Shown here: one piece after another, positions 18,733 through 27,589 of the stretch
How the letters are laid out: each line of letters begins with the position of its first letter
How positions within the stretch are numbered: position 1 is the stretch's first letter
NCBI RefSeq assembly: GCF_000314895.2
Contig: NZ_CM001773.1
Coordinates: 3,781,372-3,845,371 of the forward strand
Source: Providencia sneebia DSM 19967
Lineage (GTDB): Bacteria > Pseudomonadota > Gammaproteobacteria > Enterobacterales > Enterobacteriaceae
Direction: 5' to 3'
DNA: 64,000 bases
Notes under the pieces: model-generated
Database searches by the model: none
The model's input: only the letters and a program-made list of their open reading frames with translations
Told to the model about the DNA's origin: nothing
Made by a program: the position numbers and the translations under genes

Positions 18733-19032
18733 GTATATCTCCTGCCTGTTCCATTTTTTAATATTATTAACGCGTACTCTGCCCAAAACATACGCAAAAC
18801 TTACTGATGTTGATCATATCTGGGTTAAGAAAATAGCTCTATATTGCCGATAAACGTCATACTTCGATGGATATTATTCTTAATCACACTTAACTCATCA
18901 TTTAATGATTTAAAGCGTGATATCTATAGGTGAATGCATGACATTATTGGTCAGGTAATATAAAGGCTATTTTATCAATTTCAGAGGTTTTTTTGATAGA
19001 CAAGACTAAAAAATGATTACGTCAAAAAAAAC

Positions 19033-19056
19033 ATCCTATGAACAATGAAATAGGAT
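19033..19056 (-). terminator. Intrinsic terminator of recX
   Basis: ATCCTAT (19033-19039) / ATAGGAT (19050-19056) followed on the minus strand by a run of T (complement of A at 19024-19030), starting 14 bp past the recX stop. Confidence 0.85.
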
Positions 19057-19069
19057 AAAAAGCGAACAA

Positions 19070-19525
19070 TTAGCGAAACTGCTCAAAAATCATATCACCG
19101 GAGAATCCACGGTACTGTAAATAACGAATTTGCTTATTTTTTTCTTTAAAATCAGTCGGAATATCATCACCGAATTTTTTGCTGCGTACTTCCACAGCAA
19201 GTTCAAACCAATCTATCTCAAGATTTTCCATCTCGGCATCAATAAGTGAAGATAAGAAACCTTTTTGTCTTAGTTCCTGTTTTATTCTCAGTGGCCCATA
19301 GCCCTTACGGATATAGCTTTGTGTTAAAAGCATTAATACGCGATTATCATCTAGAAAATGTTGATCTTGTAGCTTCCCTAATACGAGCTCAATTAATTGC
19401 TCATCAATAATTCCAGCATTTTTTTCATACATACGACGTTTCATACGTGCCTGTAACTCTGCCGTGCCATAATCACGTCGAGAAAGCATAAATAAAGCAT
19501 ATTGATAAAGTTCTGATTCATTCAT
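19070..19525 (-). CDS. recX: RecX family regulatory protein, not next to recA
   Basis: A 151-residue RecX-type protein built of tandem three-helix repeats. The hallmark region is present: FLDDNRVLMLLTQSYIRKGYGPLRIKQELRQKG (compare E. coli YLDDSRF..SRKGYGPARIRQEL), and the C-terminal IRYLQYRGFSGDMIFEQFR. RecX binds in the RecA filament groove and limits its growth. In E. coli recX follows recA directly; here neither neighbour is recA and the gene has its own terminator, so either recX has moved or this is a second RecX-like gene. Confidence 0.85.
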   Translation of the reverse strand: MNESELYQYALFMLSRRDYGTAELQARMKRRMYEKNAGIIDEQLIELVLGKLQDQHFLDDNRVLMLLTQSYIRKGYGPLRIKQELRQKGFLSSLIDAEMENLEIDWFELAVEVRSKKFGDDIPTDFKEKNKQIRYLQYRGFSGDMIFEQFR

Positions 19526-19789
19526 GTAAACTATTCATCACCTAATAACTCATTAAATTAAAAGAAGTTTTATTCATAATATTCTGAACGATACATATTT
19601 CATTTATATTAATGAATATGCACCAATTTAAAATCCAGTAAGTACCAAGCACTAATACAAATAATAGTACAAATAAATGTTGAAACTCAAAACCCATTCT
19701 CTAGCGTAAATTAGCCACCATTGATACTAGCGATTAAAGGCTCACTCAGGCACAATAACTTTATAACTAAATACAATATAGGTAACAAA

Positions 19790-19972
19790 ATGGCCGATTT
19801 AACCAAAGCGCAGAAAGAATATGTTGATGAGCTCGCCATGGAACGTGTTTATGACATGAATAATGACGATGTGTTGATTGATGCTCTCGAAAAGAAAGTG
19901 CATGAGATGGAAGATCATTTAAAAGCTTACTTCCATGAACGTGTCCGTTTTCACCAAAACAATCCAAAATAA
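19790..19972 (+). CDS. Small acidic/helical protein of unknown function (60 aa)
   Basis: The start ATG 19790 follows GGTAAC and gives a 60-residue protein; an in-frame upstream extension looks non-coding. It is helical and charged, with MADLTKAQKEYVDELAMERV at the start, an acidic DMNNDDVLIDALEKKVHEME centre and a His/Arg-rich end (FHERVRFHQNN). No membrane segment. I do not recognise the family. It stands alone and is followed at once by a very strong hairpin. Confidence 0.6.
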   Translation: MADLTKAQKEYVDELAMERVYDMNNDDVLIDALEKKVHEMEDHLKAYFHERVRFHQNNPK

Positions 19973-19973
19973 T

Positions 19974-20021
19974 ATTGATTGCATGCCTAACATTAATTCT
20001 TAATGGTGGCATGCAATCAAT
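19974..20021. repeat. Long perfect hairpin after the 60-aa ORF
   Basis: Perfect 14-bp arms ATTGATTGCATGCC (19974-19987) and GGCATGCAATCAAT (20008-20021), with an inner stem CATTAA/TTAATG (19991-19996, 20000-20005) and a 3-nt loop. There is no U-run, so factor-independent termination is doubtful; it starts two bases after the stop codon. Confidence 0.85.
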
Positions 20022-20590
20022 CCTCACATCAAGACGACCTATTACTTATTTAAAAATAGATATGCCATTTTGCGCACATCATCCCTGACTATGAACTCTT
20101 TAAAATCGTTCATTTTTACACCAAAGCATTCGGCAACAAGAAAGCATTCATAGCATTAATTCTTATTCAAAAAAATTCAACATATTTTATGGGTAGATTA
20201 TTTTTCAAGCATCCAATAAACTCTTTTTTGTATAATCATTATTCAACAAAACGAACAATTACGATAATTGTATAAAAACAAGCCAATCGTTTGATTAAAA
20301 AACAATCAAAATAACCATGTAATAACTAGATGTATAGTTTGTTTTTTATTCGAATTTGACTTAATCTCAGATTATCACCATCACAATTGATTATATAAAT
20401 TTATAAATAACATTTGTTATTAAAATTTAATTTAAAAAAATACACTATAAAACAATTAATTACAATCCATCACTTTTATTCATAATAAAACACAGTAATT
20501 TAGCTAAATTCAGTCTGATAAAAGTAGCTCCTCAAAAATTATTCTGCTACTATTCGCTCGATTTTTGTTCAGAGAAACTAGGAGAAGCAA
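20022..20590. other. AT-rich intergenic region upstream of bax
   Basis: About 570 bp, one of the most AT-rich parts of the window. It holds the bax promoter and otherwise no gene that I can support; a 38-codon open frame on the minus strand (20042-20155) has only an internal ATG and no ribosome-binding site. Confidence 0.5.
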
Positions 20591-21397
20591 ATGCCCTCTC
20601 GAACGATGAGGACAAAAGCCGTCTTCGTTTTCTTACTATTATTTATATTTTCAGGTTTGAGTTTTGGCTCAACCAGCACCAGTACGACGATAAAGAAAGA
20701 GTATTCTCTCAAGGCCGCGCAGGGCTCAAATCAGGCCAAAACGTCCCTGCCTGATTTACGAAAATACCCTTCAGGTGCACCACGTAAGAAAGCGTTTTTA
20801 AAAACGGTTGTCCCAGTGATTGAAAAGGTCAATCAAGAAATAATGGCAGAACGTGAGTGGTTACTCTCAGTTCGCGCTAATAAAAAATGGAGTGCTCAAG
20901 AATCACGCCGCCTAGCACAAATTTGTCAAAGCTACGGCATGAACTGCGCTAACCCAAAACAAGTTAAGTGGGATAAGTTATTGAGCCGCGTTGATATTAT
21001 GCCAACACATTTAGTTGCGACCCAAGCTGCAACCGAATCAGGTTGGGGAACATCAAAACTGGCACTGCAAAATGGCAATTTGTTTGGGATGAGATGCGGA
21101 AGAGGCTGCCAAATTAAGCAAGGCAAAATTAAAGGCTACTCTGCATATGATTCAGTTGAAGAAACTGTGTCAGCTTACATGAAAAACATGAATACCCATA
21201 ATGCCTACGAATCACTTCGTTCTTCACGGGCAAAACAGCGTCAATCGAAAGATGAGTTAGATACAACAAAGCTTATCAACGATATGAAAGGATATTCACA
21301 ATTAGGTTCACATTATAATCGTTATCTACAAGAGATGTACTCGAGCAATGAAAAATTGATTACACAAGCTCAAAAAACAGTATCTACTCGCAGCTAA
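20591..21397 (+). CDS. bax: Bax-type peptidoglycan hydrolase (glucosaminidase domain)
   Basis: A 268-residue secreted or envelope protein with an N-terminal signal sequence (hydrophobic residues 10-27, AGS/GST-type cleavage region) and a glucosaminidase/FlgJ-like domain. It closely resembles E. coli Bax: DLRKYPSGAPRKKAF, EREWLLSVRANKKW, ATQAATESGWGTSKLA (catalytic Glu about residue 149), NLFGMRC and GYSAYDSVEETVSAYMKNMNTH. The predicted activity is cleavage of cell-wall glycan strands. AGGAGAAGCAA lies just before the start. It is closed off from the following O-acetylation genes by a strong terminator. Confidence 0.9.
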   Translation: MPSRTMRTKAVFVFLLLFIFSGLSFGSTSTSTTIKKEYSLKAAQGSNQAKTSLPDLRKYPSGAPRKKAFLKTVVPVIEKVNQEIMAEREWLLSVRANKKWSAQESRRLAQICQSYGMNCANPKQVKWDKLLSRVDIMPTHLVATQAATESGWGTSKLALQNGNLFGMRCGRGCQIKQGKIKGYSAYDSVEETVSAYMKNMNTHNAYESLRSSRAKQRQSKDELDTTKLINDMKGYSQLGSHYNRYLQEMYSSNEKLITQAQKTVSTRS

Positions 21398-21433
21398 TTT
21401 ATTATTAATATCACTAGGTAAACCCTCTAAAAA

Positions 21434-21462
21434 AATCCACTTTTCTATAAAGTGGATTTTTT
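21434..21462 (+). terminator. Intrinsic terminator of bax
   Basis: AATCCACTTT (21434-21443) / AAAGTGGATT (21449-21458) followed by a T-run to 21462; the A-run before it makes it bidirectional. Confidence 0.93.
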
Positions 21463-21656
21463 CTTATTGCATCAAAATTGATTATAAATATGATGTTCAT
21501 TATTCTTTTTACTATACTCGCTATACTTCAAATTAGCGTGTAACTGGTAATGCACTCTTATCCTAAATTCGTGTTTTTATGGATAAAGCAATATTTACCA
21601 AAGTCACTAATTTGAGCTATTTTAATGTATATAATAAATAACAATTTGAGTCTTAT

Positions 21657-23075
21657 ATGAATTTCTTCTCATTTGAGTTTCTTGGCTCTTTTTTAATATT
21701 TTTCATTATTTATTGGGCTTGCCAACCTAGTGCAAAACTCCAAAATGGATTACTTATCACCGCCAGCTATTTTTTTGTTTATTCATTTAATCCTGATTTC
21801 GCCTACATTTTATTCGGCTACACCCTTTTTATTTATTTCCTAACTAATTGGGTTTCGAATTGGTTATCAACAAAATGGGTTTTTACCTTACTTGCCATTG
21901 GTATTATTAGTTGCTTTACCGCCTTTAAATATTATTCTTTCTTCCAAGAAACGCTCCAACAAACATTCGATAAATTTGGATTAAGTGTCGGATTGCCAAT
22001 TATTGAATTGTTGGCACCTCTTGGATTATCTTTCTATGCATTCCATTCTGTCAGTTATACCGTTTCAGTGTGCCGAAAAGAGATCCCTAAAGCCGACTTT
22101 TTTGATGTTGCTCTCTACCTGAGTTTCTTTCCAAGTATTGTTGCAGGCCCCATCAATCGTGCAAAAAACTTTATGCCGCAAATCCAAGCGGAAAGCCGAA
22201 CAATATTAGATTCAAGACGAGCCATCTTGCTCATCTCTTTAGCCCTAGTAAAACTTTTTCTATTTAGTTCTTATTTATCTGAAAATTTTGTCAACCCTGT
22301 GTTTGATGCACCAGCGGGCTTCAGTGCCGGAGATATTTTAGTTGCGACTTACGCTTATGCGTGGAATATCTACTTCAACTTTTCAGGTTATACTAACTTA
22401 GTCACTGGCATCGCATTATTATTAGGTTTTCGCGTTCCTATTAACTTTAATGCGCCTTATTTAGCGGCAAATTTAAAAGAGTTTTGGGGTCGCTGGCATA
22501 TCAGCTTATCAACATTTATTCGGGATTATATTTACATTCCACTTGGCGGAAATCGTAAAGGTTTTAGCCGTATGAATCTAAATGTCTTCTTAGCAATGGT
22601 TATTTCTGGTTTATGGCATGGTGCTGCCATGACATTTATTGTTTGGGGCGCTATTCATGGGTTAGGCATTGTATTACTGAATTTGAAAAACTACAGTTTA
22701 GAAAAGTTGGGTTGGACAAAGAAAATACTTCCCCCTGCCGTTTCAACTTTACTTGCCCGTATTATGACATTCCACTTTGTCTGTTTTGCGTGGATATTTT
22801 TCCGTAGCCAAACTTTTGATGATGCACTCACCATGATATCGCTAATTGCAGCCCCTGGTTTTATGGCTTCTATTTCAGCGAGCTTAGGATTATTAATTGC
22901 ATTTTGGGTATTATTGTTGAGCTATCCCTATTTTGTTCAGTCATATCATTATATTGCTAAGAAATATCAAGATATTGCTTGGTATTATTACCCTATTCCA
23001 CTTGCCATCATTTTAACTATTATGTTTATGCTTTCACCTTCGGGAATGCCGGGATTTATTTATGCTAACTTCTGA
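21657..23075 (+). CDS. MBOAT-family O-acyltransferase (PatA/AlgI-like)
   Basis: A 472-residue polytopic inner-membrane protein of the MBOAT family, which passes acetyl groups across the membrane to an exported acetyltransferase. It contains the family core APYLAANLKEFWGRWHISLS, FIRDYIYIPLGGNRKG and the catalytic His in SGLWHGAAM (about residue 321). The next two genes, overlapping or coupled, encode SGNH-type proteins, the arrangement of peptidoglycan or polysaccharide O-acetylation systems (PatA/PatB-Ape, AlgI-type). Because no polysaccharide genes are nearby and a Bax-type wall hydrolase is upstream, peptidoglycan is the most likely acceptor (inference). Confidence 0.87.
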   Translation: MNFFSFEFLGSFLIFFIIYWACQPSAKLQNGLLITASYFFVYSFNPDFAYILFGYTLFIYFLTNWVSNWLSTKWVFTLLAIGIISCFTAFKYYSFFQETLQQTFDKFGLSVGLPIIELLAPLGLSFYAFHSVSYTVSVCRKEIPKADFFDVALYLSFFPSIVAGPINRAKNFMPQIQAESRTILDSRRAILLISLALVKLFLFSSYLSENFVNPVFDAPAGFSAGDILVATYAYAWNIYFNFSGYTNLVTGIALLLGFRVPINFNAPYLAANLKEFWGRWHISLSTFIRDYIYIPLGGNRKGFSRMNLNVFLAMVISGLWHGAAMTFIVWGAIHGLGIVLLNLKNYSLEKLGWTKKILPPAVSTLLARIMTFHFVCFAWIFFRSQTFDDALTMISLIAAPGFMASISASLGLLIAFWVLLLSYPYFVQSYHYIAKKYQDIAWYYYPIPLAIILTIMFMLSPSGMPGFIYANF

Positions 23076-24231
23076 GTTGAAAAAAAATCTCATCAAAGCC
23101 GGGCAAGTGCTATTTATTGTTTTTGTCGCAGGTCTACTATTAATCTGGCTAAACCAAAGTTCATTAGAGCGCTTTTGGCAGCAAAAATATCATCGCGATA
23201 CGCCGTGGTCGGCCATGTCAGGTAATCCCATCTGGGATTATGGCGCTTATTTAAATGACGGAGTTCAAGCAGCAGGTAGCTCTTTTCTCTATCATGCCTC
23301 TGGGCAACAAGCATTAGAAGCCAAGCAAAATGAGGCTCTAGCTCAAAATAATAATGAAAAACAGAGTTTTCCTGAAGGTTATCAAGTTGGATTACATTTT
23401 ATAAATGGCTATATTTACCCGGCAAAATCGCTTTCTATCACCTTTCCTGAGCGCCTTAAACGTCAGCCATCTCAAGGTTTACTTAAAAATGTAACTTTAC
23501 TTCCCGAAAAAATGTCATCTTCAGCACCAATTATTCCTAAGGAGATCGCTCAGTTGAAAAAAGGGGAAGAAGTCTTGTTTGCTGGCGACTCAATGATGCA
23601 GGGCGTCGCACCACATGTAAAAAACATGCTATTAAAAAAATATAATATCAATAGCATTAATCTTAGCAAACAAAGTACTGGCTTAGCCTATCCCCGCTTT
23701 TTTAATTGGCCAAAAACGATAGCGAATACCTTGGATAATAACCCAAATATTAAAGTACTAGTTGTATTCCTAGGGCCAAATGATCCATGGGATATGCCAG
23801 GCGATAGCGGCTATAAATATGTTAAATTCAAAAGCGGATCGTGGGAACAGATGTATCGTTCACGCATTAATGATATATTAACCGTTGCTCGACAACACAA
23901 TGTCGATGTTATTTGGGTCGGTCCACCTAACATGCGTAAAGCAACTCTATCAGATGGTATGCAGTTCTTAAGAGGACTTTACCAATCCGAAGTTGAAAAT
24001 AATGGTGAAATCTATTTTTCAGTCAATGATGTCTTTAAGTACAAAGACAACACCTATTCTGATTATTTCGGTGATGATAGCAGCAAAATTAAGCTAAGAA
24101 GTGGTGATGGGATCCATTTCAGCCCCAAAGGACAATTGGCGATTGCTGAAAAAGTATTTTCATTAATCCATTTTGAAGAAGCACAAGAAGAAAAGGTCTC
24201 TCATGACACCGAAAAAGTCGCGTCGAATTAA
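23062..24231 (+). CDS. SGNH-fold protein, probable periplasmic O-acetyltransferase (PatB-like)
   Basis: A 389-residue protein with one N-terminal membrane anchor (residues 11-30) and a large periplasmic part. The SGNH catalytic set is visible: GDS at 175-177 (FAGDSMMQG), GPND at 238-241 and D349-x2-H352 (GDGIHFS). SGNH proteins paired with an MBOAT protein move acetyl from the membrane carrier onto glycan, usually the C6-OH of MurNAc. The start overlaps the end of the MBOAT gene by 14 bp, so translation is coupled. An esterase role is the alternative. Confidence 0.8.
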   Translation: MLTSELKKNLIKAGQVLFIVFVAGLLLIWLNQSSLERFWQQKYHRDTPWSAMSGNPIWDYGAYLNDGVQAAGSSFLYHASGQQALEAKQNEALAQNNNEKQSFPEGYQVGLHFINGYIYPAKSLSITFPERLKRQPSQGLLKNVTLLPEKMSSSAPIIPKEIAQLKKGEEVLFAGDSMMQGVAPHVKNMLLKKYNINSINLSKQSTGLAYPRFFNWPKTIANTLDNNPNIKVLVVFLGPNDPWDMPGDSGYKYVKFKSGSWEQMYRSRINDILTVARQHNVDVIWVGPPNMRKATLSDGMQFLRGLYQSEVENNGEIYFSVNDVFKYKDNTYSDYFGDDSSKIKLRSGDGIHFSPKGQLAIAEKVFSLIHFEEAQEEKVSHDTEKVASN

Positions 24232-25432
24232 ACCTAGAATTGCTATAGCAAGCATGGTGGCATTGCTATCTCTTAGCCTATTATCTTGCCAACACGGTGC
24301 GGACAAGAAAACGAGCTCGCAAAAAAAAGATACTTTTCCACAAGTCAGTATTCAGGGGCAACTCACCAACAATGGTGAACCTAATCTTAGCCGACTAGCC
24401 AGTAAGCTAAAACAAAGCGATCAACAAGTCCATATTGTTCAGATTGGTGATTCCCATACTGCTGCTGACTTTTTCAGTGGGCATTTACGGGACTTATTCC
24501 AAAAGGAATATGGCAATGCCGGAGCTGGGTTTGTTCCTGCTATTTCTGTACCGGGACAACGTACCGCAACCATTAATCGCAAAAGTGATAAAAAACAGTG
24601 GGAACTGTTTAGCAGCCGTAAAGATGAGCGATTTGATTACCCGTTAGGTGGAATAATTGCACAACCAATGACGACTTCAAGTTCAGTGGAGTTGCTGCCT
24701 TTACAAACTGCAAATGACACCTATCAGCTACAAGCGCTCTACCAAGCTTCGAGTAATAGCAGCCAGCTCAGCGTTTCTCCTTCATCATCAGCAATCACTT
24801 TGCCAGCAACCGGAAACTCTTGGTTTTTTTCTTCACCCGTAACAACCCAGCTTCCTGCTAATATTTTCATCAATAGCAGTAATAATCTCAAAATTGGTGG
24901 CTGGTTATTGCGCTCAAATAAACCCGGTGTAATGTTGTCAGCAATCGGCATTAATGGTGCGACCATTAATATGCTTGATAAATGGCAAGCCCAGTGGAGT
25001 GAAACGCTAGCGCAAATGTCGCCTGATATGGTGATATTGGCTTATGGCACTAATGAAGCGTTTAACGATAATCTTGATTTAGATGCGTATCAGCAAAACT
25101 TGCGCCAGAAGATCCGCCTGCTTCGCCAACAAATGCCAGAAAGTGTTATTTTGCTAGTTGGCCCAAATGATTCAATTAAATTTAAAAATGCAGCTAGTTG
25201 CCAAGCTCAAATGCCAGTGCATTTATCAAATGTCATTCAAATTCAAAAAACGGTAGCAGCACAAGAGCATGCGCTATTTTGGGATTGGCAAGCCTTTATG
25301 GGCGGTCCATGTTCCATTCGTTCTTGGGCAGTACAAGATCTCGCTCGCCCAGATAATGTACATTTATCCGCAGACGGCTATAAGAAAAGTGCCCAAGGCC
25401 TTTATAATCAGCTGAATCAACTTATTCATTAA
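24203..25432 (+). CDS. SGNH-fold lipoprotein, probable O-acetyl esterase or second transferase (Ape-like)
   Basis: A 409-residue protein. ATG 24203 follows AAAAGG and gives a signal peptide with lipobox LSLLSC (Cys near residue 28), so it is an envelope lipoprotein. SGNH motifs: GDSH at 82-85, GTN at 282-284 and D384-x2-H387 (DNVHLS). The two SGNH proteins of the cluster are very different in sequence, so one could add and the other remove acetyl groups, as PatB and Ape1 do for peptidoglycan. The start lies inside the end of the previous gene. Which of the two does which job cannot be decided from sequence. Confidence 0.78.
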   Translation: MTPKKSRRIKPRIAIASMVALLSLSLLSCQHGADKKTSSQKKDTFPQVSIQGQLTNNGEPNLSRLASKLKQSDQQVHIVQIGDSHTAADFFSGHLRDLFQKEYGNAGAGFVPAISVPGQRTATINRKSDKKQWELFSSRKDERFDYPLGGIIAQPMTTSSSVELLPLQTANDTYQLQALYQASSNSSQLSVSPSSSAITLPATGNSWFFSSPVTTQLPANIFINSSNNLKIGGWLLRSNKPGVMLSAIGINGATINMLDKWQAQWSETLAQMSPDMVILAYGTNEAFNDNLDLDAYQQNLRQKIRLLRQQMPESVILLVGPNDSIKFKNAASCQAQMPVHLSNVIQIQKTVAAQEHALFWDWQAFMGGPCSIRSWAVQDLARPDNVHLSADGYKKSAQGLYNQLNQLIH

Positions 25433-25441
25433 TCTAAAAAA

Positions 25442-25470
25442 ATGGCGAGAAAGTCCTCGCCATTTTTTTT
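25442..25470. terminator. Bidirectional terminator between SGNH lipoprotein gene and gntU
   Basis: ATGGCGAG (25442-25449) / CTCGCCAT (25456-25463) with T8 on the plus side and an A-run before it, so it serves both converging genes. Confidence 0.93.
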
Positions 25471-25480
25471 CTTGATAACC

Positions 25481-26839
25481 TTATAAAAACATAAAGAAAA
25501 CCATACCAACAATAGCCCCTGTTGTTCCCAGAATAGTTTCCATCACGGTCCAAGTTTTCAAGGTCTGTGCTTCTGTGGCACCTGTAAATTTACCGTATAG
25601 CCAAAAACCGGAATCATTAACATGGCTAAGAATGATTGAACCACCAGAAATACATGTCGCTAAAGCAGCTAACTGCGCTCCGTTGTAACCTAATTCACCA
25701 ATAACCGGAAGCACCAACCCAACTGTTGTTAAACAGGCTACCGTTGCAGAGCCCTGAATGACCCTCACAGCACCTGCTAGCACAAAACATGCTACCGCAA
25801 TAGGTAAACCAGCACCAATAAGAGCATCTCCGAGAGCAGGCCCTACACCTGAATCTACAAGGATTTGTTTAAATACCCCACCCGCACCTGTCACTAATAA
25901 GATAATCCCAGCAGGTTGGATCGCCGCTGAGCACACCTCCATCACTTTTTCTTTGCTCATGCCATAGCGAAAGCCAAGACCATAAATAGCAACTAAACAA
26001 GCAATTAATAATGCTGTAAATGGGTGACCAATAAATTCTAACCAATGTTCAAGCGTTGAAGCAGGCTCGACAAAATGGGTTCCAATCGTCTTTAAACCAA
26101 CCAGCACTAATGGGAATAAAACTAAGCACAAGCTAAATCCAAAACTTGGCATTTTACCCTGTTCTTTAGCAGGTGGCTGATAATCATTTGGGATATCAAT
26201 AGTAACGTGCTTACTAATAAAACTACCAAATAATGGCCCTGCTAAAATCATACCTGGAATTGCTGCACATAGGCCAATCAAGATCATCCAACCATAATCA
26301 GCTCCCATCTGTGAGGCGACTAGCATTGGAGTAGGACCAGGTAATAGGAATGCCGCTGCTGCTGCAACACCAGCAAACAGAGGAATAGCCATTCGAACAA
26401 CATTGTGCCCAGTACGATTAGCAACAGCAAATACAACACCAATTAACAGAACAACGGCAACATCAAAAAATAGGGGAAGAGCACAAATTAGCCCTGCAAT
26501 CCCAACGGCATAGTGAGCTCGTTTTTCACCAAACAAATTTAACAACTTGCTAGCGACTTGGTCTAATGCACCCGTTTCATGTAAGATCTTGCCAAACATC
26601 GCCCCTAAAGCCACCACAATGGCTAAAAAGCCCAGTGTTCCAGCCATACCTTTTTGCATTGTCTCGGTAATATCTTGAATTGGCATGCCAGAGAAAAGCC
26701 CTGCACCAATTGATACAATCATTAAGGCAATAAACGCATGTAAACGGGCATACATGACAAGAAATAACAGCAGCACCACAGAACCTACAGCGGTAAGAAC
26801 CAATGTTAGTGTGCTGAGTGTTTCAACCGTTGTATTCAT
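25481..26839 (-). CDS. gntU: Gluconate:H+ symporter, GntU-type
   Basis: A 452-residue GntP-family permease with about 12-14 membrane helices. It resembles E. coli GntU closely (TLTLVLTAVGSVVLLLFLVM, KGMAGTLGFLAIVVALGAMFGKILHETGA, HVNDSGFWLYGKFTGATEAQTLKTWTVMETI in shorter pieces) and brings gluconate into the cell. Its ATG overlaps the TGA of gntK (26836-26839), so the pair is translated together. The order gntR, gntK, gntU is that of E. coli. Expression should be repressed by GntR through the operators before gntK. Confidence 0.92.
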   Translation of the reverse strand: MNTTVETLSTLTLVLTAVGSVVLLLFLVMYARLHAFIALMIVSIGAGLFSGMPIQDITETMQKGMAGTLGFLAIVVALGAMFGKILHETGALDQVASKLLNLFGEKRAHYAVGIAGLICALPLFFDVAVVLLIGVVFAVANRTGHNVVRMAIPLFAGVAAAAAFLLPGPTPMLVASQMGADYGWMILIGLCAAIPGMILAGPLFGSFISKHVTIDIPNDYQPPAKEQGKMPSFGFSLCLVLFPLVLVGLKTIGTHFVEPASTLEHWLEFIGHPFTALLIACLVAIYGLGFRYGMSKEKVMEVCSAAIQPAGIILLVTGAGGVFKQILVDSGVGPALGDALIGAGLPIAVACFVLAGAVRVIQGSATVACLTTVGLVLPVIGELGYNGAQLAALATCISGGSIILSHVNDSGFWLYGKFTGATEAQTLKTWTVMETILGTTGAIVGMVFFMFL

Positions 26840-27378
26840 GAATTCTCCCCAGAGACAATTCGCTCAATAGTCAGACACGTATTTTCTATCACTTCATCAA
26901 GGGATGGACGAATATCAACCACTAACACATCGGGTTCTGCTGATGTTGGTTCCTGTAGTGTTTGAAATTGTGACAGTAACATTTCAGGTTTAAAGAAGTG
27001 ACCTTTCCGTGCTTTAAGGCGAGTTTCAATAAGTTCTGCATCACCTTTTAAGTAGATGAAATAGAGGTTTTTATTACCTTCTCTTAATTTATCTCGGTAA
27101 CTTTTCTTCAATGCAGAACAAACGACGAGTGAAATAGAATTCGTTCTTTGCATGGCAAAAATTGCATCATTAAGTGCAGATAACCAAGGTTGGCGATCTT
27201 CATCATTGAGCGCTTGGCCAGAAGCCATTTTAGTTATATTAGCTCTAGGATGAAGAAAGTCCCCATCTAAGAAAGCGGCATTGATTTTTTGTGCGACACC
27301 ATTGGCGACCACAGATTTACCGCTACCCGATACCCCCATGAGAACAAATGTATAATTTTGTGTTTGGGTATCACTCAT
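26836..27378 (-). CDS. gntK: Gluconokinase, thermoresistant type
   Basis: A 180-residue P-loop kinase (Walker A GVSGSGKS at residues 15-22) that phosphorylates gluconate to 6-phosphogluconate for the Entner-Doudoroff and pentose phosphate routes. Family features ALNDEDRQPWL, CSALKKSYRD and ARKGHFFKPEMLLSQFQTLQEP are all present, and the length is near that of E. coli GntK (175). GAGGAGTTTCCT precedes the ATG. It is the first gene of gntKU, with paired GntR operators about 90-117 bp upstream. Confidence 0.95.
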   Translation of the reverse strand: MSDTQTQNYTFVLMGVSGSGKSVVANGVAQKINAAFLDGDFLHPRANITKMASGQALNDEDRQPWLSALNDAIFAMQRTNSISLVVCSALKKSYRDKLREGNKNLYFIYLKGDAELIETRLKARKGHFFKPEMLLSQFQTLQEPTSAEPDVLVVDIRPSLDEVIENTCLTIERIVSGENS

Positions 27379-27466
27379 AGGAAACTCCTCAGTGTGTAAA
27401 ATAGATAAAAATCAGTAGGGTTATTCATTAATTAGTTTAAATTTAGCAGTATTCATCGTTAACGTA

Positions 27467-27495
27467 ATGTTACCGGTAACTGTTACCAGTAACAT
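27467..27495. promoter_or_regulatory. Two adjacent GntR operators upstream of gntKU
   Basis: Two abutting palindromes, ATGTTACCGGTAAC (27467-27480) and TGTTACCAGTAACAT (27481-27495), match the GntR box (ATGTTACCGGTAACA-like). The location between gntR and gntK fits repression of gntKU that is lifted by gluconate. Confidence 0.92.
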
Positions 27496-27589
27496 TATCA
27501 GCAGCGATTGACTTTTTAGCAATTGACTTTAGGAAGGAAAAAACGGAACTGTGATGCCTATCTCACTTAATAATGCATCACATACAAGG

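Noticed and set aside
18787..18960. FNR site upstream of dcuC
   Set aside because: Only a half-site (ATCAA) is visible, with wrong spacing to any partner half.
20042..20155. 38-codon open frame on the minus strand ending MNDFKEFIVRDDVRKM...
   Set aside because: Its only ATG is internal and lacks a ribosome-binding site; may be a remnant but not supportable as a gene.
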